Below, one piece after another: positions 12,009 through 20,187 of a stretch of 64,000 bases of DNA. The notes under the pieces are model-generated. The model saw only the letters and a program-made list of their open reading frames with translations, did no database searches and had not been told where the DNA came from. Every line of letters begins with the position of its first letter. The stretch's first letter is position 1. The translations under genes and the position numbers were made by a program. The stretch is taken from positions 62,001 through 126,000 of the forward strand of contig JAFBJY010001353.1 in NCBI GenBank assembly GCA_016801885.1, in the 5' to 3' direction. This DNA comes from Toxotes chatareus. Lineage: Eukaryota; Chordata; Actinopteri; Toxotidae.

Positions 12009-12674
12009 ATGGAGGAAATTAACTTTGATCCTAGACTTACTGCACCTTTTTCATGTCTGGTGGTGGGACCCAGCGGTTGTGGGAAAACCTATTTTGTAAA
12101 AAGTGTTTTAGAAAATTTAAAAGATGTTGTAAATAGTGTACCTGAAAATGTAGTGTGGATTTATACTTCCTTTCAACCTATGTATGCTGAACTACAAAAG
12201 ATAAATAAAAATATTAAATTTGTTGAAGGTCTGCCTGAGTCTTTTGAAGGCGACAACCTGTTTCCTCCCGAGCAGAGTCATTTGATTATTCTGGACGATG
12301 TTATTTTTCAGGCCTCTGACCATCCTGAAGTGGTTAGAATTTTCACGCAGTACAGACATCATAGGCGTATGAGCGTCATGATGCTCACTCAAAATGTATT
12401 TCATCGAGGCAAATACAGCCGCACCATCAGTCTGAACAGTAATTATATGGTGCTCTTTAAAAATCCTCGGGATAAATTACAGCTGAATGTGTTAGCTCAT
12501 CAGATCTTTCCGTCCCAAAAACCTTTTTTCTGGAAAGTTTTGAAAGCGCCGTCAAAGACCCTCACGGCTATTTAATCCTCGACCTCACACCCACCTGCCC
12601 AGAGCGGTACAGACTGAGGACCGGTATACTTCCGGTCAGTGGCCGACGGTGTACGTCCAGAAACCCAGATAAAT
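12009..12674 (+). pseudogene. Packaging ATPase (FtsK/A32-like), 3' frameshift
   Basis: Drives genome packaging into capsids in the PRD1-adenovirus-Polinton lineage. Walker A GPSGCGKT (12068-12091), Walker B with hydrophobic run ending LDD (about 12290-12299), and a downstream MLTQN sensor-like motif (about 12381). The first 188 codons are intact from ATG 12009. A frameshift just before 12555 then moves the conserved end into another frame that stops near 12674. The full length of about 220 residues fits the family. This is the best preserved enzyme of the element, directly downstream of the polymerase and in the same orientation, consistent with one transcription arm. Confidence 0.9.
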
Positions 12675-12685
12675 TCCTCCTCACC

Positions 12686-13170
12686 ATGTCGAAGCGTATA
12701 AAAAAGGCGGTCCCTTACTCAAAGCTCTGTACCTGGCTACGCCTCAGAAAGCGTCGAGATATTCTAGCTCACTGTTCGCGGACTTTCTCAGTGCCCTGTG
12801 TGAGATCGCCGTCAATATTTTGAAAAGGCAACATTCCCCTCTCGTCTCAACAATATCTGAAACTAAAGAGACAGAAAAAATTATCAAACTGTTGGCGGAC
12901 AGAAAAGTGGGTTTGAAACGTAAAAACAAGTGTTAAAGAAGCAGGCGGGGATTTCTTTTACCCCTACTCTCAGCCGCTATACCTATCATCGGAAACCTCA
13001 TAGGAGGACTTATAAGAAAATAAAATGTCTCTGAGGACGAGCCAGAAAATGTTTCTCCTCTCACCCCAGCAGCTGAGCCGCCTGACCCGCCCGAATCTTC
13101 TTCTATCAGACAGGCGGCCGAAGATGATTTGGACGTTCAAATGAGAGAGATTTTAAGCGAACCGGATTGA
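12686..13170 (+). pseudogene. Small basic/hydrophobic virion-core-like protein
   Basis: ATG 12686 is followed by a lysine-rich start. After a frame change comes a helical stretch ending RKNKC and TAA (12934-12936). The same frame then continues with a basic patch, a hydrophobic segment LLPLLSAAIPIIGNLIGG, a second TAA (13021-13023), and an acidic proline-rich tail to TGA 13168-13170. The basic-then-hydrophobic arrangement recalls the adenovirus pX/mu class of core peptides known in Polintons. Three segments in one frame separated by single stops suggest one gene of about 160 codons, or two or three very small ones. Family assignment is inference from composition. Confidence 0.5.
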
Positions 13171-13176
13171 GTTCCT

Positions 13177-13537
13177 ATGAAAAAATCAAAAAAATACAAC
13201 GCGCTCCTGCAAAGATACGTCGCTCTGATCAAGCAGGGTCAGAAAGAGGAAGCGTCGGGTGACTTTGTCTTTGCATCATGACCCGTCGCGAGGAGGGGAA
13301 GGAGGTTCACGCCCCTTGGCCGGACACGACGAGGCGTAACCCGCCCGTACCGCAAAAGGATTCGACGGGCGGGATTTAGATGAAACGGCTAGTGAGATAT
13401 TAAAAGTCTTCCTCCTCGCGATCGCAGAAACACCGAGTCGTGATGAAGAAGTTAGCGAAGGTGAGGGGCTGGACTTGAAAGGGAATTTGTTTATAAGGGA
13501 AGACTGTGAAAGGGTCTCATATGATCGATTTATTTAA
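13177..13537 (+). pseudogene. Small basic protein, unassigned, broken
   Basis: ATG 13177 opens a 34-codon lysine/glutamine-rich piece ending in TGA 13279-13281. The same frame continues as a strongly Arg-rich run to 13378. A neighbouring frame then gives an acidic C-terminal part ending at TAA 13535-13537. Its last codons overlap the ATG of the next small gene at 13521. An Arg-rich centre suits a DNA-condensing virion protein, as in adenovirus core proteins, but I recognise no family. An overlapping alternative frame from ATG 13278 is also possible. Confidence 0.4.
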
Positions 13538-13833
13538 AAACCTTTCTTATAAAAAAGAACCCCACCGCCCGGCTGGTTGGACTAGTTTCCTAAGTATTCT
13601 GAGCGATCTGAGCGTCCCGTTATCCGTCGTGACTAACCCTCAAATAGCGTGAACAGTTGCATCGTCTCAAAACGGACGACTTGCCAGATCTTTGGCAGGA
13701 AGAAGAACAAGAAGAGAAAAAAAGAAGAAGAAGAAAAGTTAACCTATCTCCGCGATGGATTAGTCCGTCGGAAGAGGGAGAGGATAAAAAAAGACTGAAA
13801 AAACCTTCTAGATGGATCCACTTTTCCCCATAA
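13521..13833 (+). pseudogene. Small Lys/Glu-rich protein, last gene of the plus arm
   Basis: From ATG 13521, about 43 codons with a hydrophobic/Ser-Leu stretch lead to a stop around 13650. A shifted frame carries a charged continuation (runs of Glu, Lys and Arg near 13.70-13.74 kb) to TAA 13831-13833. Total about 104 codons. The charged run encoded by an A/G-rich tract would be nuclear-localisation-like. I recognise no family. It ends 26 bases before the shared polyadenylation signals. Confidence 0.4.
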
Positions 13834-13858
13834 ATGACTCATACTCTGTCCTTTTCTC

Positions 13859-13873
13859 AATAAAATCTTTATT
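13859..13873. terminator. Bidirectional polyadenylation signals
   Basis: AATAAA (13859-13864) serves the plus arm, and TTTATT (13868-13873, AATAAA on the minus strand) serves the minus arm. They are 3 bases apart, exactly where the two gene arms converge. The compact arrangement is like that of small DNA viruses with convergent transcription. Confidence 0.75.
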
Positions 13874-13942
13874 CATCAGCGTTCACGCGTCTACGGTACA
13901 TTTTTTATCACGCATTTTACAAGAAAATAATAATAAACAGGA

Positions 13943-14488
13943 TCATCTGCAGCAATCTTTAAGCGTTTGTAAAGAGCAAGTCAGGTGGGTAAAAAAGAGT
14001 CGCGGGGTAGACATTCGGATACAGCGTTTGTATTTTTTCACAAAGTCAGAGACCGTCGCATCATTTTTGGATGCATCTCGGTGGTACAGAGACAGTACTG
14101 GCGTGGAAGCGATAATCCACAGGCGGCGCTGACAGAGATAATAAACGCGCAGTGTTGCCCGCGGGTAATGGACAGGGGTGTTGAAGCTGTCGATTGTGGT
14201 ACAAGATCTCTGTAGAACGGTCTTCCAAAAACTGCGAGATGCTCGAAGGGTAATAATCAAAGTGTGGGGCAGACCGTAAGAGTCGAAAAAAAGGTAGCGG
14301 CGCCGTTTTCTTCCAGAGTCAAAGCCAACCAGTGTTCTCCCGGCATGTGGGAGGGTGTGTGTTGACGATAAAATGCTGTGGGGATCTGAGCGACAAAGTG
14401 AGCGAGGGAAGCTGGTCCGAGGCCCCACGCCGCAAAATACATCCCCCAGCAGGCGGTGCAAAAGATTTTCCAGCTGATGGTTATTCAT
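13943..14488 (-). pseudogene. Adenain-like cysteine protease, broken
   Basis: Matures capsid and core proteins during virion assembly. Starts at ATG 14488, 18 bases after the capsid gene stop. Adenain landmarks are present but in different frames: an N-terminal helix region, then (shifted) PGEHWLAL with the catalytic His (HW codons 14329-14334), then (back) FFDSYG with the Asp-containing block, then a GQHC stretch near 14.15 kb. The frame from 14488 stays open for 181 codons across these shifts by chance, so its middle is not the true protein. The position of the active-site Cys before Gly reads CGC, Arg (14161-14163). Length fits adenain-type proteases (about 180-200). Confidence 0.8.
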
Positions 14489-14506
14489 TTATTTTTTTTC
14501 TTTTAG

Positions 14507-15771
14507 TTAATAATAATCCACCAACACCTGTCGTTTTGAGTTGATTTCCAAAATGGAATCGTAACAGGCGTACACAATCAGAGTGGTAGTGTGGGGCAGG
14601 GAACTCTGAATCTCATCTCAGTCTTAGATTCCCGTTGGAAATGGGGACAAGCGTCGTTGTCTTCTCCGGGTTGAGATTGAATACAAACAAAGAGTAACCG
14701 TCGTTAAATTCTCGACGATCGATGCTCAGAGGTAAATCTTTGAGATGTCTCCTGTGGCCATGAACACGTTGTAAAATTCTCTGACCGAAATCCGTCATTA
14801 AATCGGGGTTGGAAAGCTTTGGCGGGAATCTGTTTGCCGTCCTGACAGAGGGCCAGATATTCCACGTCGTTGTGGATAAAATTGAAGGCGACAGCTCCCT
14901 CGACCCTGTGAAGGCTTACGTGGTTTACCATGCCCAAAACCACGTATTTGGGCATAGCCCGAAAGAGATTCTCCTGATTACATACCCTGGAATTCTCTGG
15001 AATGGAGTAGTTTTTTTACGTTGATGCGCGACAAGGGGTAGAAGCGCGTTACCCTTCAGTAAAGCCGCTGCATGACCTAAGCGTCTGACCGGGGAAGCGG
15101 TGACTTTTTGACAAACAGAGAGGCCCTAATATCTTCAAGCGAAAATTGGAGTTGCGGGGCCCCATCAGGCAGAAAAGAGTCGCTGGGCGGTTCAGTTTAA
15201 TTCTCATATCCACGTTGTTCAAAAGGGCCTCTCGCAGAAAAACAGGTCGCCGTGGAGAGGACCCATCAGGTGTACTTCTCTAGAATTGACCGTGAAAGCG
15301 GCTCTCTCATTCAGCCCTCTGTTAGGCCCGTTATTGATCACTATGGAGTCCATGGCTCCCGCCGTATCTTTGTAAAAAAGACCCGCGCTAAATTGACTCT
15401 TGGCGTGTCTCCTGAAAAGTTGAGCAGAGTTTCAATGATGGCTCTGTAAGGGTGTGTGGAGCTAGACTGAGAAATCAGTCGATCCCCAGAGTCACGTCGC
15501 ATTGGCTGAACATTGTATTCAGAGGATAATTCACAAGGCCCACCGGCGCATCATTCGCCAGGTCGGTACCGTCGACGTTGGTAATTTTCACGCGCACGTG
15601 TAACAAAGTATCGTTGAGATCCAAATACTTTTCACCATCTCCTGGGATAAAAAACTCAATGGGGCCCCCTTCGGTGATGGCGGAGATAGGTGAAATTTCA
15701 GTGTACATCTTATCTTCGACAGACAGCTGGGTCATGGGGCTGAAAATAAATCCAGTTCCGCTAGAGTGCAT
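14507..15771 (-). pseudogene. Major capsid protein (double jelly-roll), broken
   Basis: Forms the hexon-like shell. From ATG 15771 the first 98 codons are open and carry the Polinton capsid N-terminal block, including EFFIPGDGEKYLDLNDTLL and a following Val/Ile-rich strand. Frameshifts follow at about 15.48 kb and several times further on. The C-terminal block, with TLIVYACYDSI near 14.56 kb, ends at TAA 14507-14509. Overall about 420 codons, close to the usual size. It lies between the basic minor virion protein and the protease, the common order in this group. Confidence 0.85.
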
Positions 15772-15828
15772 TCGGGAGATTTATGATGTAAAAGAGCCAT
15801 TTAAAGGAATATTATTTCCCCCTAGCGT

Positions 15829-16264
15829 TTAAAAGATGTCAGACTTTCTGGTAGACTTCCTTCCCTTACGCTTGCTTCTACCGAGTGAGTTTGTCTTTGA
15901 ACCCTCACGGGCTTTTTTAGACGAGCTGAAAACACGTTCTCCAGGCGGTCTCTTTTTCAATCTGCGCGATAACACGAAAATACCGCCTGATCCCTCTTGC
16001 TTCTTGTGATCGGTTAATTTCTCCGTTGCCTGGCTGATCACATCCGATGCGATGTGGCTAGCGGCCGATTTAAGATGAGGTTTAGCGATGGCAAAACCTC
16101 TTTTGAGCAGAGGGACACGAAGCGAAATAATTTGGAAAATATAGAACCTATACGCGACCGTACATGACGGGTGCTCCGTAAAACCCGGGTAAGGCACCCC
16201 CGACTTGACTTTCATAATAGCCGACAAAGCGTTGAGGATCTTCTCTCCAGCGTATCTGAGCCAT
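15829..16264 (-). pseudogene. Minor virion protein, basic C-terminus
   Basis: Likely start ATG 16264. The first frame runs to a stop after about 35 codons. A neighbouring frame then carries the block VPLLKRGFAIAKPHLK and a Lys/Arg/Ser-rich tail to TAA 15829-15831. A glycine/aromatic N-terminus, a central amphipathic block and a basic tail are shared by pX/pVI-like minor proteins of Polintons and adintoviruses, thought to lie under the capsid with the DNA. About 145 codons with one frameshift near 16.17 kb. It is 57 bases upstream of the capsid start. Confidence 0.65.
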
Positions 16265-16370
16265 GGCTTTTCTCTCGAAGCAGAGCGTAGCCGCAGACCG
16301 TCCGGTAGATACTGAACAAGGGCCTTATCAGGCGTCGTAGTTATATAGAGGCGGTGTTCAGCGTCGAATG

Positions 16371-17139
16371 TTAGCGGTTTAAAGTGTAGCTTGCGATGGT
16401 CTTGCCGTAAACAAAGTTTACGTGTCTGTTGCGATCCGTTTTGATCTCGATGTGGATATTTTTGATGTACTTTTTTGACACGGGTACATAATGTACAGTA
16501 TGATATCTGATGCTCACCGTATCGCCAAAATGCCCTTTGATGTTGACCACTCCCAGAAGCGGGGAGTAACTATCGCCCACCGTTTGATACTGAACGAGGT
16601 CTGTGTAAACGTACAAGCTATTGAACCCTGCGTTGAGATCGGCGGGGTAGGTGGCGGGACGGTTGGGTCGAGAGTCCACCATTCGTCCGGTTTTAGGCCT
16701 AGCATGTAACCCAAGCGAGTGGGGACGAGGATTCTGTACCGGCCGTCTCCTTTGAAGTCAAAGCGTTTGGTCACGTTGTTGAAAGAAATGTCGGCGCCGG
16801 GGATGTGCTTTTTTAATGGCGGGACTATATGATCCAGGAGTTCTTTTGGACTGTCATAATATCCTCCCCTACCAAATATCAGGTTTGTCACCGACCCTAC
16901 TCTGTCAGGCGGTTCACCTTCTTTCAGTTTTGACAATACAAAATAAGACCCGACCGGAGATAAGTTATACCAGGTGTGGGGGTAAGCGATTTCACAGAGA
17001 CCTACGACCCAGTCTCCGCTCAGTTCGATGGGTTTAGCCAGATCCGTCGTGTAACTAGAACTGGTGTTATTTTAAACATTTCCAGACTGGCGTTGGAAGG
17101 CAGGGTGACGTAAAACCCGTCTTGGTTTGAAGAGTCCAT
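16371..17139 (-). pseudogene. Penton-like minor capsid protein, broken
   Basis: From ATG 17139 the N-terminal block FYVTLPSNASLEMF is in one frame. The next block, with GDWVVGLCEIAYPHTWYN, is in another and continues openly to about 16.64 kb. The C-terminal block, with FNSLYVYTDLVQYQ and VHYVPVSKKYI, is in a third frame ending TAA 16371-16373. A shifted reading at the very end continues further, so the true stop is unclear. About 255 codons, the size of the Polinton single-jelly-roll minor capsid (penton) protein, next to the other capsid genes. Penton identity rests on block recognition and position. Confidence 0.7.
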
Positions 17140-17214
17140 ACTACTGAAGCGGCGGCGGCGGCGAAAGTGACTAGAGGGCGAATAATGAAAGCAGTGATCG
17201 CGAGGCACACAGAT

Positions 17215-18294
17215 TTAAATGTCTTTCAGATCCGAGGCTTTGACCCAACTGTTGAATTTCTCAGGCCAGTTTTTCCAACGTACTAAAACCTGTTTTACAC
17301 CCCTAATGATGTACGCCTTTTCAAAATTTCTTCCACTCTGTACGTTCTGTCTTTAGCCATTTTACTTTCTGCAACTCTGCTTCGTAAAGCGATCCCTGGA
17401 TAGGTTCACCATCATAATCTTTGAGCCTGTATACCGGAGGAGTGCGAGGTAGGCGGTCTGACACCGTAAACACGCCGTCTGTGAAACTTTGTTCGTATTT
17501 TTTATCAAACACCCTCGTAGTTTGGATATTCTGACCAGTTCCCCTTCTTAAACTTCATCTTTGGCGCCTCTCTGTGTCGAGAGAGAAGCGTGCCGTACAA
17601 ATTTTGAAACACTTGAGAGGCGTTCTCCGAGGTCACCTGCGAGGAGTCATTTTAATACTGCTGTGGAAGCTGTTGTTGTAGCTGTCGACCAAATGTTGTA
17701 AGGCGTCGAGGTATCGATGAGTATTGTTGGCGTAAAATATCTCCACATTCTAGTTTTCAGCGTCACGGTTAAATCTTTCAATCACCGAGGCCTTCAGGTC
17801 ACTGGCTGTAGCAAAATGTACTATACCGTACTTCTTCATCAGGGCTTCAAACTTTTGGTTGAAAAATTCTTTACCAGCGTCTGTTTGCAGCTTTTCCGGT
17901 GTTTTGCTGTCTTGGAAAATAGATTCAAAGGCCGGCGTTACTGCATCGGCCGTCTTTTTCTTAACGCGCCGGACATAGGCCTTTTGGAAAATACATCGAT
18001 GACCGTTAATAAATACTTGTACCCGTCGTTATGTTCGGACAGAGCCTGCATGTCACAAAGATCAGCCTGAAATTGGTTTAAAGGCGGGGACAAACACTCG
18101 GTTTCTGGGAAAATGTATTCTGGAGGGTTTGTGCAGAGTGTAAGCGTCTTGCTCGGATAAAAACTCTCTGGCGTTTTCGGTCTTGACTTTCTCTCCCGTT
18201 TCATCTTGCGGCTCTGCGAATCGATCTACTCCTCAAAGCTGCCCGGATGAGCAGGGTTGTAATACACTCTTTTCATCACCACGCTCTCACCCAT
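17215..18294 (-). pseudogene. Retrovirus-type (DDE) integrase, broken
   Basis: Joins element ends to chromosomal DNA, producing 6-bp duplications. The start is ATG 18294 or in-frame ATG 18276. N-terminal NPAHPGSF is followed by a stop/shift. The core carries TVIDVFSK (first Asp, about 18.0 kb), TDAGKEFF (second Asp, about 17.87 kb) and VIERFN (Glu, about 17.77 kb), in different frames. The C-terminal chromodomain-like part (SDRLPRTPPVYRLKDY, then VRWKNWPEKFNSWV) ends TAA 17215-17217. About 355 codons, the normal size. At least four frame changes. It lies outermost of the structural genes on the minus arm. Confidence 0.88.
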
Positions 18295-18414
18295 CCCTCC
18301 CTTCTTCAGTAGTTTCTAACGCTGAAATGAAGCAACAATGAGACTAGAGTGCTTTTTATTGTTTTTCTTTCTTTCTTTATTTTTTAGGCGCATACATGTT
18401 TCAACAACACCAAA

Positions 18415-18655
18415 AAATAGCTAAATACAATGTTTAAAGAACATAACATAATACAATGTATGAAGAACATAGCTAAATACAATGTTTGAAGAAAAATAGG
18501 TAAAAAAACAATGTTTGAAGAAAAAACGGCTATATATACAATGTTTGAGCAAAAATAGCTAAAAATACAATGTTTGAAGAAAATAGGTAAAATACAATGT
18601 TTGAAGAAAAAAACGGCTATATACTATATACAATGTTTGAAGAAAAAATATCAAA
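18415..18655. repeat. AT-rich minisatellite, about 8 units
   Basis: Imperfect repeats of roughly 28-33 bp built on ATACAATGTTTGAAGAAAAA followed by TAGCTAAA or CGGCTATATA. It sits in the only sizeable noncoding gap of the element, between the integrase and the small gene at 18.67 kb. It could be a slippage array, a spacer with regulatory use, or a replication-related AT-rich tract. Confidence 0.85.
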
Positions 18656-18667
18656 AAGCATGCCCAT

Positions 18668-18992
18668 CTAACTTTTTAAAATTTTTAAAGCCAAGCTTAG
18701 CACGGAGGGATCCGAGTGAGTGTAAGCGATGTAGTGTAATTTCACCAGTTCAGCGGTGATAGACAGAGGCAAGTTGTTTTGCAGACAGTAACTGGCAGCA
18801 TCCACAAACAAAGCATACAGACTGAACACATGACCGGGACTGATACGAAAAAAGAGTCTCTAGTCCATTCTTTCACAATTTTTCCAAGGTCTCTGACAAA
18901 CTACCTGGGTTGATGCACACAGCATCGTGTACAAACGTCTGCCAAGGGGTGTCGACAGAGCAGGAGCGAACTTTGTCCAGAATGTTTTCCAT
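18668..18992 (-). pseudogene. Small accessory protein, possible Bcl-2/E1B-19K-like fold
   Basis: ATG 18992 opens inside the end of the upstream gene, in another frame. It runs about 37 codons (TPWQTFVHDAVCINPG), shifts frame once near 18.87 kb and continues to TAG 18668-18670, total about 107 codons. The centre, PGHVFSLYALFVDAASYCLQ, resembles the BH1-type pattern of Bcl-2 proteins (Gly in a W/P-G-x-V-x-S-L context followed by small residues). Anti-apoptotic Bcl-2-like genes are known in adintoviruses. The match is by eye and short, so treat the function as unproven. A plain unknown accessory protein is the alternative. Confidence 0.35.
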
Positions 18993-20070
18993 TCGATGCG
19001 ATTTCAGCTACTGTAGAGTCTCTCAGCCTTGAGATTTTGTTTTGAATAACTTGATCCAAAAGATGAATTAACTGAGAAATGGCAGATGGGTCTTCCACAG
19101 CCCTCACACATTTTGCCCACTGATGACCCATTTTGTTATTTTCACAAAAGGACTTACTTATCGTTCCAGCACTTTCGCTGACTGCTCGCAGTTGTCCGAT
19201 TTTCACCACATCCTCTCCGATCAAGTCATCGTACATCTCGCTGATGCTCTCGTTGATTTTCCTGACCGATTTCAGTTCGTGTAAAAGGGTTTCTGTCACG
19301 CATCTGACTCTCTCGTCCTCGACTCGGATGTTGCGCAAGGTCAGTAGACGTTGAATGGAAGGAATCAATCTGGGAGTACAAAGTCGCCTCATCAGCCCAT
19401 AGTAGTTGGTCTGGTAAAAACCTTCTTCAAGTACTTCCAGACACATGTGTTGGGTCTGGCTAGGATGGTTGACCAGACAGCCGTAGCAGTTGTCACGGAG
19501 GAACTTGTGAACAGTCAGGTTGAGCAGATGGTACAAGCCGGATTTTACAGCCTCGATGAGCGCCGATGAGATCCAGCCGTCGACTTCGTCGACTTCTCCA
19601 CCAACTGCGTTTTCTGATAAAGTTGAAGGAGGCTGGGAGGCAGGGATCGGGGAGTCCTCCGCGTCTGAGGCGACGGAGCTAGGGGACTGCTCGGCGTCCT
19701 CCGCGTCTGAGGCGACGGAGCTAGGGGAGTGCTCGGCGTCCTCCGCATCTGAGGCGACGGAGCTAGGGGACTGCTCGGCGTCCTCCACGTCTGAGACAAT
19801 CTCTGCATCTGAGATACTGGAGGCGGGTGATGAAGGTGGTGGTGAGGGCTGCTGTGGAGACATACCCTGAGTAGCGGAGGCTGGGGATGGAGGCGGTGAG
19901 GGCGGCGGTGTAGGCGGAACCTGGGTCTCTTCCATGTCTGAGGACTGTAGTGCGGCGTGAAGCTTGGCGACCTCGATGCTGCCGAACCGCCGCAAGTGGA
20001 GCAGACCGCTGCGCATGGAGCCCCCTTTTGAACAGCAAGCCTCGTCGTGTTCCATCTCGTCACCGAACAT
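18901..20070 (-). CDS. 389-aa acidic protein with Cys/His motif, unknown function
   Basis: The only long intact gene of the element. Residues about 50-165 are Pro/Ser- then Asp/Glu/Ser-rich, including four near-identical 14-residue units (DAEDAEQSPSSVAS). From about 165 a folded-looking domain begins (LYHLLNLTVHKFLRDNCYGC) with Cys-x2-Cys followed by His and His-x-Cys, a plausible zinc site. A helical, charged region rich in Leu and Val follows. A TATA box lies 25 bases upstream of ATG 20070. It would be the first minus-arm transcript, a position often used for early regulatory proteins. I do not recognise the family. The extreme C-terminus after about residue 352 overlaps the next gene and may be a frameshifted end. 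Confidence 0.75.
   Translation of the reverse strand: MFGDEMEHDEACCSKGGSMRSGLLHLRRFGSIEVAKLHAALQSSDMEETQVPPTPPPSPPPSPASATQGMSPQQPSPPPSSPASSISDAEIVSDVEDAEQSPSSVASDAEDAEHSPSSVASDAEDAEQSPSSVASDAEDSPIPASQPPSTLSENAVGGEVDEVDGWISSALIEAVKSGLYHLLNLTVHKFLRDNCYGCLVNHPSQTQHMCLEVLEEGFYQTNYYGLMRRLCTPRLIPSIQRLLTLRNIRVEDERVRCVTETLLHELKSVRKINESISEMYDDLIGEDVVKIGQLRAVSESAGTISKSFCENNKMGHQWAKCVRAVEDPSAISQLIHLLDQVIQNKISRLRDSTVAEIASNGKHSGQSSLLLCRHPLADVCTRCCVHQPR
19650..19795. repeat. Tandem 42-bp coding repeats
   Basis: Four copies of a unit containing GGCGTCCTCCGCGTCTGAGG and GACGGAGCTAGGGG, differing by a few bases. The 42-bp length keeps the reading frame and gives the repeated acidic 14-residue units of the 389-aa protein. 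Confidence 0.9.
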
Positions 20071-20094
20071 ATCTTTTCTTCACTTTCCAAGTCT

Positions 20095-20102
20095 CTTTTA
20101 TA
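20095..20102 (-). promoter_or_regulatory. TATA box of the minus arm
   Basis: CTTTTATA on the plus strand reads TATAAAAG on the minus strand, 25 bases upstream of ATG 20070. A GC-box-like GGGCGTGG lies just upstream (20111-20118). It is outside the inverted repeat, so this arm has its own promoter. The short 5' leader implied is unusual, and a start further upstream is possible. Confidence 0.6.
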
Positions 20103-20187
20103 GTGCTTTGGGGCGTGGTCTAGGAGGATGCTGCAGAGGGGGGGGTGGAAGAGTCTAGAAGGTCAAGGCTTTTTCACCACTAAAGCC

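Noticed and set aside
13943..14488. Intact 181-codon protease
   Set aside because: The open frame is continuous, but conserved blocks lie in two frames, so it contains an out-of-frame middle and is treated as a broken gene.
19520..19870. Plus-strand frame with repeated Ser-Ala-Ser-Glu-Ala units
   Set aside because: It is the antisense reading of the 42-bp repeats of the 389-codon protein. TATA box and longer frame favour the minus strand.
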